Assembly (NCBI GenBank): GCA_947476625.1
Contig: CANJRA010000008.1
Coordinates: 1-64,000, forward strand
From: Fidelibacterota bacterium
GTDB taxonomy: Bacteria; Pseudomonadota; Alphaproteobacteria; Rhodospirillales; Rhodospirillaceae
Direction: 5' to 3'
Length of the DNA: 64,000 nucleotides
The position numbers were made by a program, and so were the translations under genes. This document shows, piece by piece, positions 7,038-15,209 of this stretch. How positions within the stretch are numbered: the stretch's first letter is position 1; every line of letters begins with the position of its first letter. Under the pieces are notes generated by a model. It was not told the DNA's origin. It saw only the letters and a program-made list of their open reading frames with translations, and did not search any database.

Positions 7038-9131
7038 TTAGCGCGCCGCGGCGAGAACCGCGAGCAACAAGAGCGCAACGATGTTCGTGATCTTGATCAT
7101 CGGGTTTACGGCGGGACCCGCCGTATCCTTGTACGGATCGCCTACGGTATCGCCGGTCACTGCCGCTTTGTGGGCGTCAGAGCCTTTGCCGCCGTGATGG
7201 CCGTCTTCGATATACTTCTTGGCGTTATCCCACGCGCCGCCGCCCGAGGTCATCGAGATGGCAACGAATAGGCCCGTGACGATGGTGCCCAGCAACATGG
7301 CGCCCAGGGCGGTGAAGGCTTCCGCCTGGCCCGAAACCCAGTTCACCACGAAATACAGCACGATCGGCGACAACACCGGTAGCAGCGAAGGAACAATCAT
7401 TTCTTTGATAGCTGCTTTGGTCAGCATGTCGACAGCGCGGCCGTAATCGGGCTTCGCCGTGCCTTCCATGATGCCGGGGATTTCCTTGAACTGACGGCGA
7501 ACTTCGTTCACGACCGCACCCGCCGCACGGCCGACGGCTTGCATGCCGAGAGCGCCGAACAGGTACGGCAACATACCACCGATGAACAAGCCAACCACGA
7601 CGTATGGATTTTGCAATCCGAAGTCGATGTTGAGATCGCCGAAGAAGTGCTTGAGATCTTCGGTGTAAGCGGCAAACAGCACCAGCGCGGCCAAACCAGC
7701 CGAGCCGATGGCGTAACCCTTAGTGACGGCTTTGGTGGTGTTGCCAACCGCGTCGAGCGCATCGGTCGACTTACGTACTTCCGGCGGCAGGTGCGCCATT
7801 TCGGCGATACCGCCAGCGTTGTCGGTCACTGGACCGTAAGCGTCGAGCGCAACCACGATGCCGGCCAAAGCCAACATGGTAGTTGCCGCAACCGCGAGGC
7901 CGAACAGACCTGCCGTAATGTAAGCAACGATGATACCGGCCGTGATCACCAGAACAGGCAGAGCCGTCGCTTCCATCGAGATGGCGAGCCCCTGAATGAT
8001 GTTGGTGCCGTGACCGGTGGTCGAAGCCGCCGCCACGCTCTTCACCGGACGGAAGCCCGTGCCGGTGTAGTACTCGGTGATCCAGATAATCAGACCTGTC
8101 ACGACCAAGCCAACGAAGGCGCAAGTAATGAGGTCGTTAGCCGTGATCAAACGATTGCCAAAGCCTTCGCCGGTGGTGATGCCCTCTGGGAACATTTTCA
8201 TCGTCACGCCGACGATAAACGCCGCCGAGATGACAGCCGTCACGATAAAGCTACGGTACAAAGCGGCCATGATTTTGCCGCTGGAGCCAATGCCCGAGAA
8301 GAACGTGCCGATAATCGAAGCGACGATACACACGGCGCCGACGACCAAGGGATACATCATCGCGGAAGCAGCTGTTTCACCCGTGAAATAGATCGAAGCC
8401 AAAAGCATGGTCGCGACAATCGTCACGGCATAGGTTTCGAACAAGTCCGCAGCCATACCAGCACAATCGCCGACGTTATCGCCGACGTTGTCGGCTATAA
8501 CGGCCGGATTGCGGGGGTCATCTTCGGGAATGCCGGCTTCGACCTTACCGACCAAGTCGGCGCCGACGTCAGCGCCTTTGGTGAAGATGCCGCCGCCGAG
8601 ACGGGCGAAGATCGAGATCAGCGACGCGCCGAAAGAAAGCGCCACGAGGCTGTCGAGAATTTCGCGTTGAGCGATACCTTCGATGCGCACCAGGAAGAAG
8701 TAATAGCCGGCGACGCCCAGCAGGCCGAGACCCACAACCAGCATGCCGGTGATGGCGCCCGATTGAAAGGCAACCGCGTGAGCGGGTTTCAAGCCGCCGG
8801 TCATTGCCGCAGCAGCCGTGCGTACGTTGGCGCGGACCGAGACGTTCATGCCGACATAGCCAGCCAGACCGGAGAGAACCGCTCCGATGATGAAGCCGAC
8901 CGCGACTTTAACGCCGAGCGTCACGCCAAGAATGATCGCTACGATCACGCCCACGATACCGATGGTGGTGTATTGTCGATTCAGATAGGCACTGGCGCCT
9001 TCCTGAATGGCGGCTGCAATTTCTTGCATGCGCGCGTTGCCGGCATCCATACCGACAATGCGGCTTACGCCGTAAATGCCATAAAGCACCGCAAGCACGC
9101 CGCAAGCGATGACAAGAGTTTCCAAGGTCAT
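7038..9131 (-). CDS. hppA: K+-insensitive pyrophosphate-energised proton pump
   Basis: 697 residues with about 16 membrane segments. The pump hydrolyses pyrophosphate at the inner membrane and exports protons. Substrate-binding motifs are intact: [19 protein letters not shown] (about 188-206), [19 protein letters not shown] (about 214-232) and [14 protein letters not shown] near the C-terminus. The stretch [10 protein letters not shown] has Lys467 and Thr470 at the positions that separate potassium-independent (Lys/Thr) from potassium-dependent (Ala/Gly) enzymes, so this should work without K+. The ATG at 9131 ([10 protein letters not shown]) was chosen over an upstream in-frame start at 9173. 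Confidence 0.96.
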   Translation of the reverse strand: MTLETLVIACGVLAVLYGIYGVSRIVGMDAGNARMQEIAAAIQEGASAYLNRQYTTIGIVGVIVAIILGVTLGVKVAVGFIIGAVLSGLAGYVGMNVSVRANVRTAAAAMTGGLKPAHAVAFQSGAITGMLVVGLGLLGVAGYYFFLVRIEGIAQREILDSLVALSFGASLISIFARLGGGIFTKGADVGADLVGKVEAGIPEDDPRNPAVIADNVGDNVGDCAGMAADLFETYAVTIVATMLLASIYFTGETAASAMMYPLVVGAVCIVASIIGTFFSGIGSSGKIMAALYRSFIVTAVISAAFIVGVTMKMFPEGITTGEGFGNRLITANDLITCAFVGLVVTGLIIWITEYYTGTGFRPVKSVAAASTTGHGTNIIQGLAISMEATALPVLVITAGIIVAYITAGLFGLAVAATTMLALAGIVVALDAYGPVTDNAGGIAEMAHLPPEVRKSTDALDAVGNTTKAVTKGYAIGSAGLAALVLFAAYTEDLKHFFGDLNIDFGLQNPYVVVGLFIGGMLPYLFGALGMQAVGRAAGAVVNEVRRQFKEIPGIMEGTAKPDYGRAVDMLTKAAIKEMIVPSLLPVLSPIVLYFVVNWVSGQAEAFTALGAMLLGTIVTGLFVAISMTSGGGAWDNAKKYIEDGHHGGKGSDAHKAAVTGDTVGDPYKDTAGPAVNPMIKITNIVALLLLAVLAAAR

Positions 9132-9331
9132 GTTTACCCCGTTATGATTCATTGGACCCGCGTTTCCCTCCAAGGCAGAGGCAAAATCGGGTGATATTTC
9201 AAAGGTTTATTTAGTGGCTTCCGCCGACCCCATAAAGCGGTGGAAGAGTGCCAGAACGCTCGCAGCGGCGCAACAAATGAGTGCGTTAAATTATTCGCTC
9301 TTCGCAGTTCACCGACGGGGCCCGGAAATGG

Positions 9332-9848
9332 TTAATTCGGCGTTTGGCCGCTATTTAGGTCGAATACGTTGATCAACAGGACGTCCTTAGCGCGATCGCC
9401 GTAGACCTCCTTCGCGTACTTCACCAGCTTGTCCTTGATCAGCTGCGCGTCCACCATGTCGCGCTTGGTGTAATAGACCTGAAAAAAGGGCACTAGGTCG
9501 CTGAGAGCTTTGTCTTGAAGGCGTTTCAGGCCAGCCTGGATAAACTTTTCATCCTCGCTTCCCGTCGCCATGACGCGCGCGATGATGAGTACCTTTTTTT
9601 TGGACATTCCCGTTTATGATCACCGGGATGACCATGTCATCCATTTTCACCAGTTTGTAGCCCGTTTCCGGGGGCTTAAACCTGGTTTTCTCTTTCAGAT
9701 CCAAAGCCGCTTTTTCCGCCGCCGTGAGCGGCTTCTCCGGAAGCTTCGGGTTAAAGGGATTAGGGACGATTCCGAGCATGATCAACCCGCCCGCGCCGCC
9801 GCCGGCGACGAGGATTAAAACCAGAATGATCACGATCATACGTTTCAT
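9332..9848 (-). pseudogene. FliL-like membrane protein, split by a frameshift in an A8 run
   Basis: Two overlapping minus-strand frames together make one protein. The first (from 9848) has a TM helix (MIVIILVLILVAGGGAGG), a Pro-rich linker and VIPVIINGNVQ, then runs out of frame after eight A residues (plus strand T8 at 9594-9601). The second continues with KKVLIIARVMATGSEDEKF and ends NVFDLNSGQTPN at 9332. Removing one A would fuse them into about 170 residues. TM plus this beta/alpha domain resembles FliL-family proteins associated with the flagellar motor. It may be a pseudogene, a sequencing error or slippage-dependent expression. Confidence 0.6.
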
Positions 9849-9982
9849 GGGGACCGGTATTCCCTTTGTGGGATGAACAAGTAGAACACAGTTCTGATTG
9901 TCCCGTTAATCAGAAATCCCAGATCTTGGGAAATTTTAGTAGAGGTAAGCATTTTACCAATGCCGGGAGCGTTGTGAGGTGC

Positions 9983-10978
9983 CTAACGATGTAGATAGCC
10001 CCTGCGCGAAAGCGCAAGTGCGGCACCATCCGCAAGGACCGTCACATCGCTCCCGGCATTTGATTCAGTCATGACGCCTATTCGCGTAAATTGGCACTGA
10101 AGCTTCTGGGCATAGTGCATTAATTCTGGAACACGCGCGGTCGGCACAGTAAATGCCAGCTCGTAGTCATCCCCACCAGCAAGTACCCTCTCCCATTGAT
10201 ACGGATCCTGTTTGATCGCGGCGCGCGCCTGCAGCGAGAGCGGAATCAATTCCCGCTCAATGACCGCAGATATCCCGGAGACTTTGCAAAGATGACTAAC
10301 ATCCGCGACCAATCCGTCCGAGATATCGAGGCACGCCGTCGCGATATTCAGCAGCGCCTGCCCTTCACGCAGACGCGGCGTTGGAAGCCGGTAGCGCTGT
10401 ATGAGGGCATTTGTATCGATACCTTCAGCTTGAAGCGCCGCGTTTTGGAATGCGAGCCCAAGCGCAGCATCTCCAATGGTGCCGGTAACATATAAGCCGT
10501 CGCCCTGCCCCGCACCGCTGCGCAAGAGTCTTTTGCCTATCTCGACCTCGCCTAACGCCGTGATCGTGATGGTCAGTGGGCCTGGACCGGTAGTCGTATC
10601 GCCACCCAGCAACGGCACTTTGAATTCATTTACATCGGCGGTCAATCCAGCCGCATAATGCTCTAAATAAGAATCGTCGATTGAAGGATTGAGCGCGAGC
10701 GCATGCGTGAATCCGATAGGCCGGGCACCCTTGGCCGCGAGATCAGAAAGATTCACGCGCAGCGCCTTGCGCGCAACCGTATCCGGCGGATCGTTTTCAA
10801 AAAAATGGACGCCGGCAATCAGGGTGTCAGTTGTAATGACGAGTTCGCAGCCGGAACTCACATTCAGAAATGCGGCATCGTCGGATAAATTAAGGGCACC
10901 AGGCGCGCCTTTAGTCAACGGCGCAAACAGCTCCGCGATGAGCTCGAATTCATCGCGGCGTTTTCCGTCACCGCTCAC
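9983..10978 (-). CDS. thiL: Thiamine-monophosphate kinase
   Basis: 331 residues from the GTG at 10978, whose GGAAGG ribosome site lies inside the end of nusB (11-base overlap). ThiL phosphorylates thiamine phosphate to the active cofactor. The PurM-like fold shows DDAAFL, ITTDTLIAGVHF, the VNLSDLAAKGARPIGF metal-binding segment, GGDTTTGPGPL and LDISDGLVADVSHL, then GGDDYELAF. A longer in-frame extension upstream inside nusB is not family-like. The nusB-thiL pair is standard. Confidence 0.94.
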   Translation of the reverse strand: MSGDGKRRDEFELIAELFAPLTKGAPGALNLSDDAAFLNVSSGCELVITTDTLIAGVHFFENDPPDTVARKALRVNLSDLAAKGARPIGFTHALALNPSIDDSYLEHYAAGLTADVNEFKVPLLGGDTTTGPGPLTITITALGEVEIGKRLLRSGAGQGDGLYVTGTIGDAALGLAFQNAALQAEGIDTNALIQRYRLPTPRLREGQALLNIATACLDISDGLVADVSHLCKVSGISAVIERELIPLSLQARAAIKQDPYQWERVLAGGDDYELAFTVPTARVPELMHYAQKLQCQFTRIGVMTESNAGSDVTVLADGAALALSRRGYLHR

Positions 10979-11501
10979 GCGCGCCTTCCATTCTTCCCAG
11001 CACTTTCGCGACGCGATCGAGGACAGCATTGATCATCCGTGGCTCATTCCCGGAATAAAAAGCATGTGCGACTTCGATGTATTCCGAGACGGTCGCTCCG
11101 CCCGGAATGTCGGTGCGTGTCAGCAGTTCAGTAACCCCGGCACGCAAAGTTGCGCGCACGGTCATCTCAAGACGTTCCCAGGGCCATTCCGGTGACAATG
11201 CGCTTTTGATGATTTCGTCGATCTCAGGCCCGCGTTCCTGGACCCCGCGCACGAGGTTGATGAATAGCTCACCGTCCAGTGTTGCCAGCGTAACGGTAGA
11301 CTCCTCCTCGGTATCGGCATCTTGCGTTATCGCAAGTCCGCCGAGGCGCCCGATCAGGAAATCTTTGATGACTTGTTCGGGAGGGTTTTGGCTGGCTTCG
11401 ATTTGATACAGCGCCTGAACGGCGGCAAGGCGCGCCGCACTACGTTCGTGCATGTCAGCTTTTTCGCGCGCGGCTTCAGGTACGCCGGATGTCGCTGTCA
11501 C
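10968..11501 (-). CDS. nusB: Transcription antitermination factor NusB
   Basis: 177 residues, all helical. The landmarks are RLAAVQALYQIE near the N-terminus, LSPEWPWERLEMTVRATLRAGVTELL in the middle, and EYIEVAHAFYSGNEPRMINAVLDRVAK near the C-terminus. NusB binds boxA RNA with NusE in rRNA antitermination. The N-terminus carries about 15 extra polar residues. It sits between ribH and thiL, part of the conserved rib-nusB-thiL group. Confidence 0.95.
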   Translation of the reverse strand: MTATSGVPEAAREKADMHERSAARLAAVQALYQIEASQNPPEQVIKDFLIGRLGGLAITQDADTEEESTVTLATLDGELFINLVRGVQERGPEIDEIIKSALSPEWPWERLEMTVRATLRAGVTELLTRTDIPGGATVSEYIEVAHAFYSGNEPRMINAVLDRVAKVLGRMEGARER

Positions 11502-11562
11502 AGTTCAAACCTCCGACCAGTCAAAGAGCAAAACGTAAATTCGGACGTAGAGCGCGCGGGCC

Positions 11563-12012
11563 TTATAGCCCGAAGCGGTGCTTAACCTCAATTAGCCGCA
11601 AACAGGCTTTGGCCGCGCGTCCGCCCGCATCTCCCTCGGCCGGATTGGCGCGGTTTTGTGCTAATTCCCAGGTCGGACAGGTCAATATGCCGTTGCCGGT
11701 GGGTACCTCAAGGTCCAAAGCCACCCGCTGCACGCCACTCATAGACTCTGCGCACACATATTCGTAGTGGTCAGTTTCGCCTTTGACGGCGCAACCCAAC
11801 GCCACAAACCCGTCATACCGCTGGCCCGATTTGCGATCCGGCGTCATGCCGAATAATGCCGCGGCGGGCAGTTCGAGAATGCCGGGAACTGTCACCACGT
11901 CAAATTTAACTTTGGCGGCCGTCAAAGCAGCCGCCGCACCCTTCAGGAGATCGTCGGAAATCTCGTCATAAAAGCGGGCTTCGACAATGAGAATAAAAGG
12001 TGCAGCAGCCAT
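11563..12012 (-). CDS. ribH: 6,7-dimethyl-8-ribityllumazine synthase
   Basis: 149 residues. It catalyses the penultimate step of riboflavin synthesis, condensing 3,4-dihydroxy-2-butanone 4-phosphate with the ribitylamino-uracil. Motifs include ILIVEARFYDEISDDLLKGA (substrate loop), VTVPGILELPAAALF, VALGCAVKGETDHYEYVC with the catalytic His, and VPTGNGILTCPT. Unusually for this cluster it is separated from ribB by about 2.8 kb of opposite-strand genes. A small membrane protein gene precedes it by five bases. Confidence 0.95.
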   Translation of the reverse strand: MAAAPFILIVEARFYDEISDDLLKGAAAALTAAKVKFDVVTVPGILELPAAALFGMTPDRKSGQRYDGFVALGCAVKGETDHYEYVCAESMSGVQRVALDLEVPTGNGILTCPTWELAQNRANPAEGDAGGRAAKACLRLIEVKHRFGL

Positions 12013-12017
12013 GGCGT

Positions 12018-12257
12018 TCAGGTTCTCGGTTCGGAATGTTGTCTGATAAAGCGCATAAAGCCCATGATTTCAAACGCCGCAACCACAAAAGCGACGCCTT
12101 GGGCTTGGGGATGCTCGCCCCAGACAGTTTGTATAATCATTACCGTGCCGCCCAGAAGCGCAAGAAAGGCGGCTAGACACACCCAGCCCTGCCAAGTTTG
12201 AGGCAAATGGCCAAGCCCGCCACGCCCACGTCTGAACCACTTTTTGATCGCGTTCAC
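12018..12257 (-). CDS. Small membrane protein upstream of ribH
   Basis: 79 residues from a GTG at 12257 that has a GGAG ribosome site eight bases before it; an in-frame start at 12293 would add 12 residues. A basic N-terminal segment (IKKWFRRGRGG) is followed by two hydrophobic stretches (WVCLAAFLALLGGTVMIIQTV and GVAFVVAAFEIMGFMRF). It probably spans the inner membrane twice with the N-terminus inside. I do not recognise the family. It ends five bases before ribH and is probably the first gene of the ribH-nusB-thiL transcript. Confidence 0.55.
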   Translation of the reverse strand: MNAIKKWFRRGRGGLGHLPQTWQGWVCLAAFLALLGGTVMIIQTVWGEHPQAQGVAFVVAAFEIMGFMRFIRQHSEPRT

Positions 12258-12420
12258 GCTTAGTCTCCACACGTTAACTAGCTTTACAAACATAGCACAG
12301 CCTCAGAAAATAGTGCGGTGCGGCACAACTTAGCGTGCCATTGGGGCCATTCTGATATATAGGCTCGTTTTTGACTGGCCGCGCAGTCTCTGAGGCGTGG
12401 CCCAAAGGTGCAATCACAAC
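12258..12420. promoter_or_regulatory. Divergent intergenic region (ribH side / helicase side)
   Basis: 163 bases between the leftward small-membrane-protein/ribH unit and the rightward helicase gene. It must contain both promoters. On the minus strand a TATATA-like -10 element lies around 12355-12361, and TTGACT lies at 12369-12374 on the plus strand, but neither has a convincing partner. No FMN-riboswitch consensus elements were recognised. Confidence 0.35.
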
Positions 12421-14469
12421 GTGGCATTTCCCCCAACACGTCCGCCGTTCGCGCGCGCTCTCACCGAGCGCGAATATAATGATCCGACCCCTGTGCAAAC
12501 GGCTGTGCTGGCGCCGGACGCCGCGACGAGAGATCTCCTGGTGTCCGCGCAAACCGGCTCCGGCAAGACGGTCGCTTTTGGCCTGGCGATTGCACCCACC
12601 CTCCTCGGCGACGCCGAAACCTTTGAGCGCGCGTCCGCTCCCCTCGCGCTGATTGTCGCGCCGACGCGCGAACTAGCGCTTCAAGTGCAACGTGAATTCG
12701 AATGGCTTTATAAACATACCGGCGCGCGCATCGTCTCGTGCGTCGGCGGTATGGACCCACGCCAAGAGAGACGCCAAATGGCCGAGGGTTGCCATATTGT
12801 CGTCGGCACACCGGGGCGCCTGCGTGATCACTTGGAGCGCGGCAATCTCAAAATTGATGCGCTTAAAGCCGTCGTTCTGGACGAAGCCGACGAAATGCTC
12901 GATCTCGGTTTCCGCGAAGACCTCGAATTCATACTTAGCACGACACCCGCCGAGCGCCGGACATTGTTGTTCTCGGCCACATTACCGCGCGAAATTGTTG
13001 CGCTGGCAAAGACCTATCAGCGCGATGCCATGCGTATCGCAGCTTCAGGCAGCGAACGCAGTCATGCGGACATCGAGTATCGCGCTATGCGGATTGCATC
13101 GCATGATGCTGAGCACGCGGTCGTTAACGTGCTGCGGTTTTTTGAATCGCCCGGCGCGCTGGTTTTCTGCAATACGCGCGACGCCGTCAGGCACCTGTCC
13201 GCCATTCTGCTGGAGCGTGGCTTTTACACGGTGTCGCTTTCTGGCGAACTAAGTCAGGGCGAGCGTAATCACGCCCTACAGGCTTTGCGCGATGGCCGTG
13301 CTCGTGTCTGTGTCGCAACAGATGTTGCGGCGCGCGGGATCGATTTGCCGAATCTTAATCTGGTCATCCATTTCGATCTGCCGAATGACGCGGAAACCTT
13401 GCAGCATCGCAGCGGACGCACGGGCCGCGCAGGCCGCAAGGGCGTGAGTGTCCTGCTTATTCCGCCTGCCCGGAAACGCCGGGCTGAATCGCTGTTGTCG
13501 ATCGCGCGCATTCAACCTGTCTGGGGCGGAGCGCCCACACCAGATGATATCCGCAAGCTCGACCAAGACCGTCTGCTGCAAAGCCCGCTAATTATGGAAC
13601 CGGCGCAGGAAGACGATCTGGCTATGGCCGACATTCTTTTAAGCCAGCGCGCACCGCGGGATATCGCCGCAGCGTTAGTGCGTGTCTATCGCTCACAGCT
13701 TCCGGCCGCCGAAGATGTGGCTGAGGTCGCTGCGACTCAACCCGCACGCGACTATAGCAAAGGACGCAATACGCAGCCGCGTCATGAGCGATCCGACCGT
13801 CCGGAAAAACAGCCCTTCAACGCCCCTGAGAACACTGTGTGGTTTCGCCTCAGCGTCGGCCGCGACAAGAATGCCGACCCGAAGTGGTTGATTCCGGAAA
13901 TTTGCCGGCAAGGTGAAATCACCAAACGCGAAATTGGGTCGATCCGCATCTTCGACAGCGAGACCAAGTTCGAAGTCGATGAAAAAGTCGCCGTAAAATT
14001 TGCCGAACTTATTCAGCGTCCTACCAAGGGCGGAATCTTCATCGGCCCGACCGAAGCGCCCGGCGGCGGCGGTGGTGGCAAAAAATCGTGGTCGAAGCCC
14101 GCCGGTCAGTCGCAGCAAGACACGCCCAAATACGACAAGCCCAAGTTCGATAAACCGAAATTCGACAAGCCGAAATACGATAAGCCAAAATATGAGAAGT
14201 CGAAATTCGACAAGCCGAAGTTTGACAAGCCAAAGTTTGACAAGCCCAAATACGACAAACCGAAATTCGATAAACCGAGGCACGACGCTAAACCCGAGCA
14301 TCGCGACAAACCGCATGGTGAGAAGCCGCGCGGCGAGCGTCGGCACGGTGAAAAGTCGCACGGCCATAAGACCGATGGCGGAAAGCCGCATGGCGGCAAG
14401 CGCCCCGGCAGCGCACCGTGGCACGGATCTAATAAAAAGCCACCTACAGGCAAAAAACGTCCGCACTAA
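12421..14469 (+). CDS. DEAD-box ATP-dependent RNA helicase with DbpA-type C-domain and repetitive basic tail
   Basis: 682 residues from GTG 12421 (preceded by AAAGGTG); an ATG at 12397 is the alternative. Helicase core: Q-motif (DPTPVQ, 21-26), Walker A (AQTGSGKT, 43-50), PTRELA, DEAD, SAT, then HRSGRTGRAGR. Residues about 455-520 match the DbpA/CsdA RNA-binding domain (VWFRLSVGRDKNADPKWLIP). Residues about 569-618 are ten five-residue repeats (PK-F/Y-DK), followed by a His/Gly/Lys-rich tail. Such tails bind RNA nonspecifically and favour condensates; cold-shock RNA remodelling or ribosome assembly is the likely role. It is coded opposite to the rib genes around it. Confidence 0.93.
   Translation: MAFPPTRPPFARALTEREYNDPTPVQTAVLAPDAATRDLLVSAQTGSGKTVAFGLAIAPTLLGDAETFERASAPLALIVAPTRELALQVQREFEWLYKHTGARIVSCVGGMDPRQERRQMAEGCHIVVGTPGRLRDHLERGNLKIDALKAVVLDEADEMLDLGFREDLEFILSTTPAERRTLLFSATLPREIVALAKTYQRDAMRIAASGSERSHADIEYRAMRIASHDAEHAVVNVLRFFESPGALVFCNTRDAVRHLSAILLERGFYTVSLSGELSQGERNHALQALRDGRARVCVATDVAARGIDLPNLNLVIHFDLPNDAETLQHRSGRTGRAGRKGVSVLLIPPARKRRAESLLSIARIQPVWGGAPTPDDIRKLDQDRLLQSPLIMEPAQEDDLAMADILLSQRAPRDIAAALVRVYRSQLPAAEDVAEVAATQPARDYSKGRNTQPRHERSDRPEKQPFNAPENTVWFRLSVGRDKNADPKWLIPEICRQGEITKREIGSIRIFDSETKFEVDEKVAVKFAELIQRPTKGGIFIGPTEAPGGGGGGKKSWSKPAGQSQQDTPKYDKPKFDKPKFDKPKYDKPKYEKSKFDKPKFDKPKFDKPKYDKPKFDKPRHDAKPEHRDKPHGEKPRGERRHGEKSHGHKTDGGKPHGGKRPGSAPWHGSNKKPPTGKKRPH
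14125..14274 (+). repeat. Tandem 15-bp repeat inside the helicase gene (10 units)
   Basis: Ten consecutive 15-bp units encode PK(Y/F)DK with conservative variation (one PKYEK and one SKFDK). Third positions vary (CCC/CCG/CCA, AAA/AAG, GAC/GAT), so the protein sequence rather than the DNA has been conserved. This is not a CRISPR array. Confidence 0.95.
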
Positions 14470-14474
14470 CGCCC

Positions 14475-15209
14475 ATGAAGACGCCGCACACAAGCATACA
14501 TGCCTCGACGCTAGGCACGATTAAACTGCTCCACGACAAGAAGACCGGCACGCTTACTTATCTTCAGCATGGCGGTTATCAGAGTGCGGTCGACCGGTAC
14601 GGCATCAGCCTTGATACATACATCCACGCCATTTACGGCCTGATTCTTCAAACATCCGCGAAAAATATTCTGATGATCGGATGCGGCGGCGGAACGCTCG
14701 GCAGAATGCTGACGGTGGCAGGGCGAAAGATAACCATCGTCGATATCGATGAGGCGTCCTTCAAAGTCGCGACGCATCATTTCGGATTACCTGACGGCAT
14801 TGCGTGCCATGTGGCCGATGGCTTGGTGTTCATGCAAAAGACCCGGCGGCATTTCGACGCCGTAATCATTGATGCCTTCATCGGCGAAAAAGTCCCGCCG
14901 CAATTTACCGGCGACGACTTCTGTAAGGCCGCAAGACGCTGCCTCAAGCCTGAAGGCGCGATGTTCATTAATATTTGTTTGCAGAACAAAGCCGATTTGA
15001 CGGCTGATAAACTTGCGGCGCGTTTACGTAAAAACGGCTGGAAATCGCAGCTGCTAGATCAGCGAGGCGGCGCACGCAACGGCATTGTTGTAGCCGGTGA
15101 GGTAAAAGGCTTGCGCAGCCCCGAACTCCTGCTGGTACCCGATGCTGAAGCGGCAAAGGTCCGGCGCGAACTGCGCGGAACGCGCTTCCGACCGGTTATT
15201 TCACCTTAA
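14475..15209 (+). CDS. Spermidine-synthase-like methyltransferase-fold protein
   Basis: 244 residues, starting five bases after the helicase stop. A class-I Rossmann fold is visible: NILMIGCGGGTLGRML (about 64-79), then ITIVDIDEASFKVA with the acidic ribose-binding residue, and FDAVIIDAFIGEKVPPQF. This is the aminopropyltransferase/SpeE-like layout (GGG-x-L, D-A-F/Y motif). The N-terminal beta domain is short, so polyamine synthesis is not certain; many such orphans are of unknown substrate. Its 3' end overlaps the 3' end of convergent ribBA by 14 bases. Confidence 0.75.
   Translation: MKTPHTSIHASTLGTIKLLHDKKTGTLTYLQHGGYQSAVDRYGISLDTYIHAIYGLILQTSAKNILMIGCGGGTLGRMLTVAGRKITIVDIDEASFKVATHHFGLPDGIACHVADGLVFMQKTRRHFDAVIIDAFIGEKVPPQFTGDDFCKAARRCLKPEGAMFINICLQNKADLTADKLAARLRKNGWKSQLLDQRGGARNGIVVAGEVKGLRSPELLLVPDAEAAKVRRELRGTRFRPVISP

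Noticed and set aside
7539-9194. 551-residue open frame on the plus strand opposite hppA
   Set aside because: It is antisense to hppA, which is intact and highly conserved; the plus-strand protein is rich in His/Asp/Arg as expected from reversed codons and has no domain.
9332-9607. Independent small gene starting MSKKK downstream of the FliL-like N-terminus
   Set aside because: Its Met lies inside the A8 frameshift and has no ribosome site. The two frames together make one TM-plus-domain protein, so I treated it as a split gene.
12258-12420. FMN riboswitch before ribH
   Set aside because: No RFN-element consensus (such as AGGGGCGG or GGGAAGCCGG-type blocks) was seen; the rib genes here seem not to use one in this window.
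14125-14274. Possible CRISPR-like short repeat array
   Set aside because: The 15-bp units are contiguous without spacers, in frame with a helicase gene, and vary at third codon positions.
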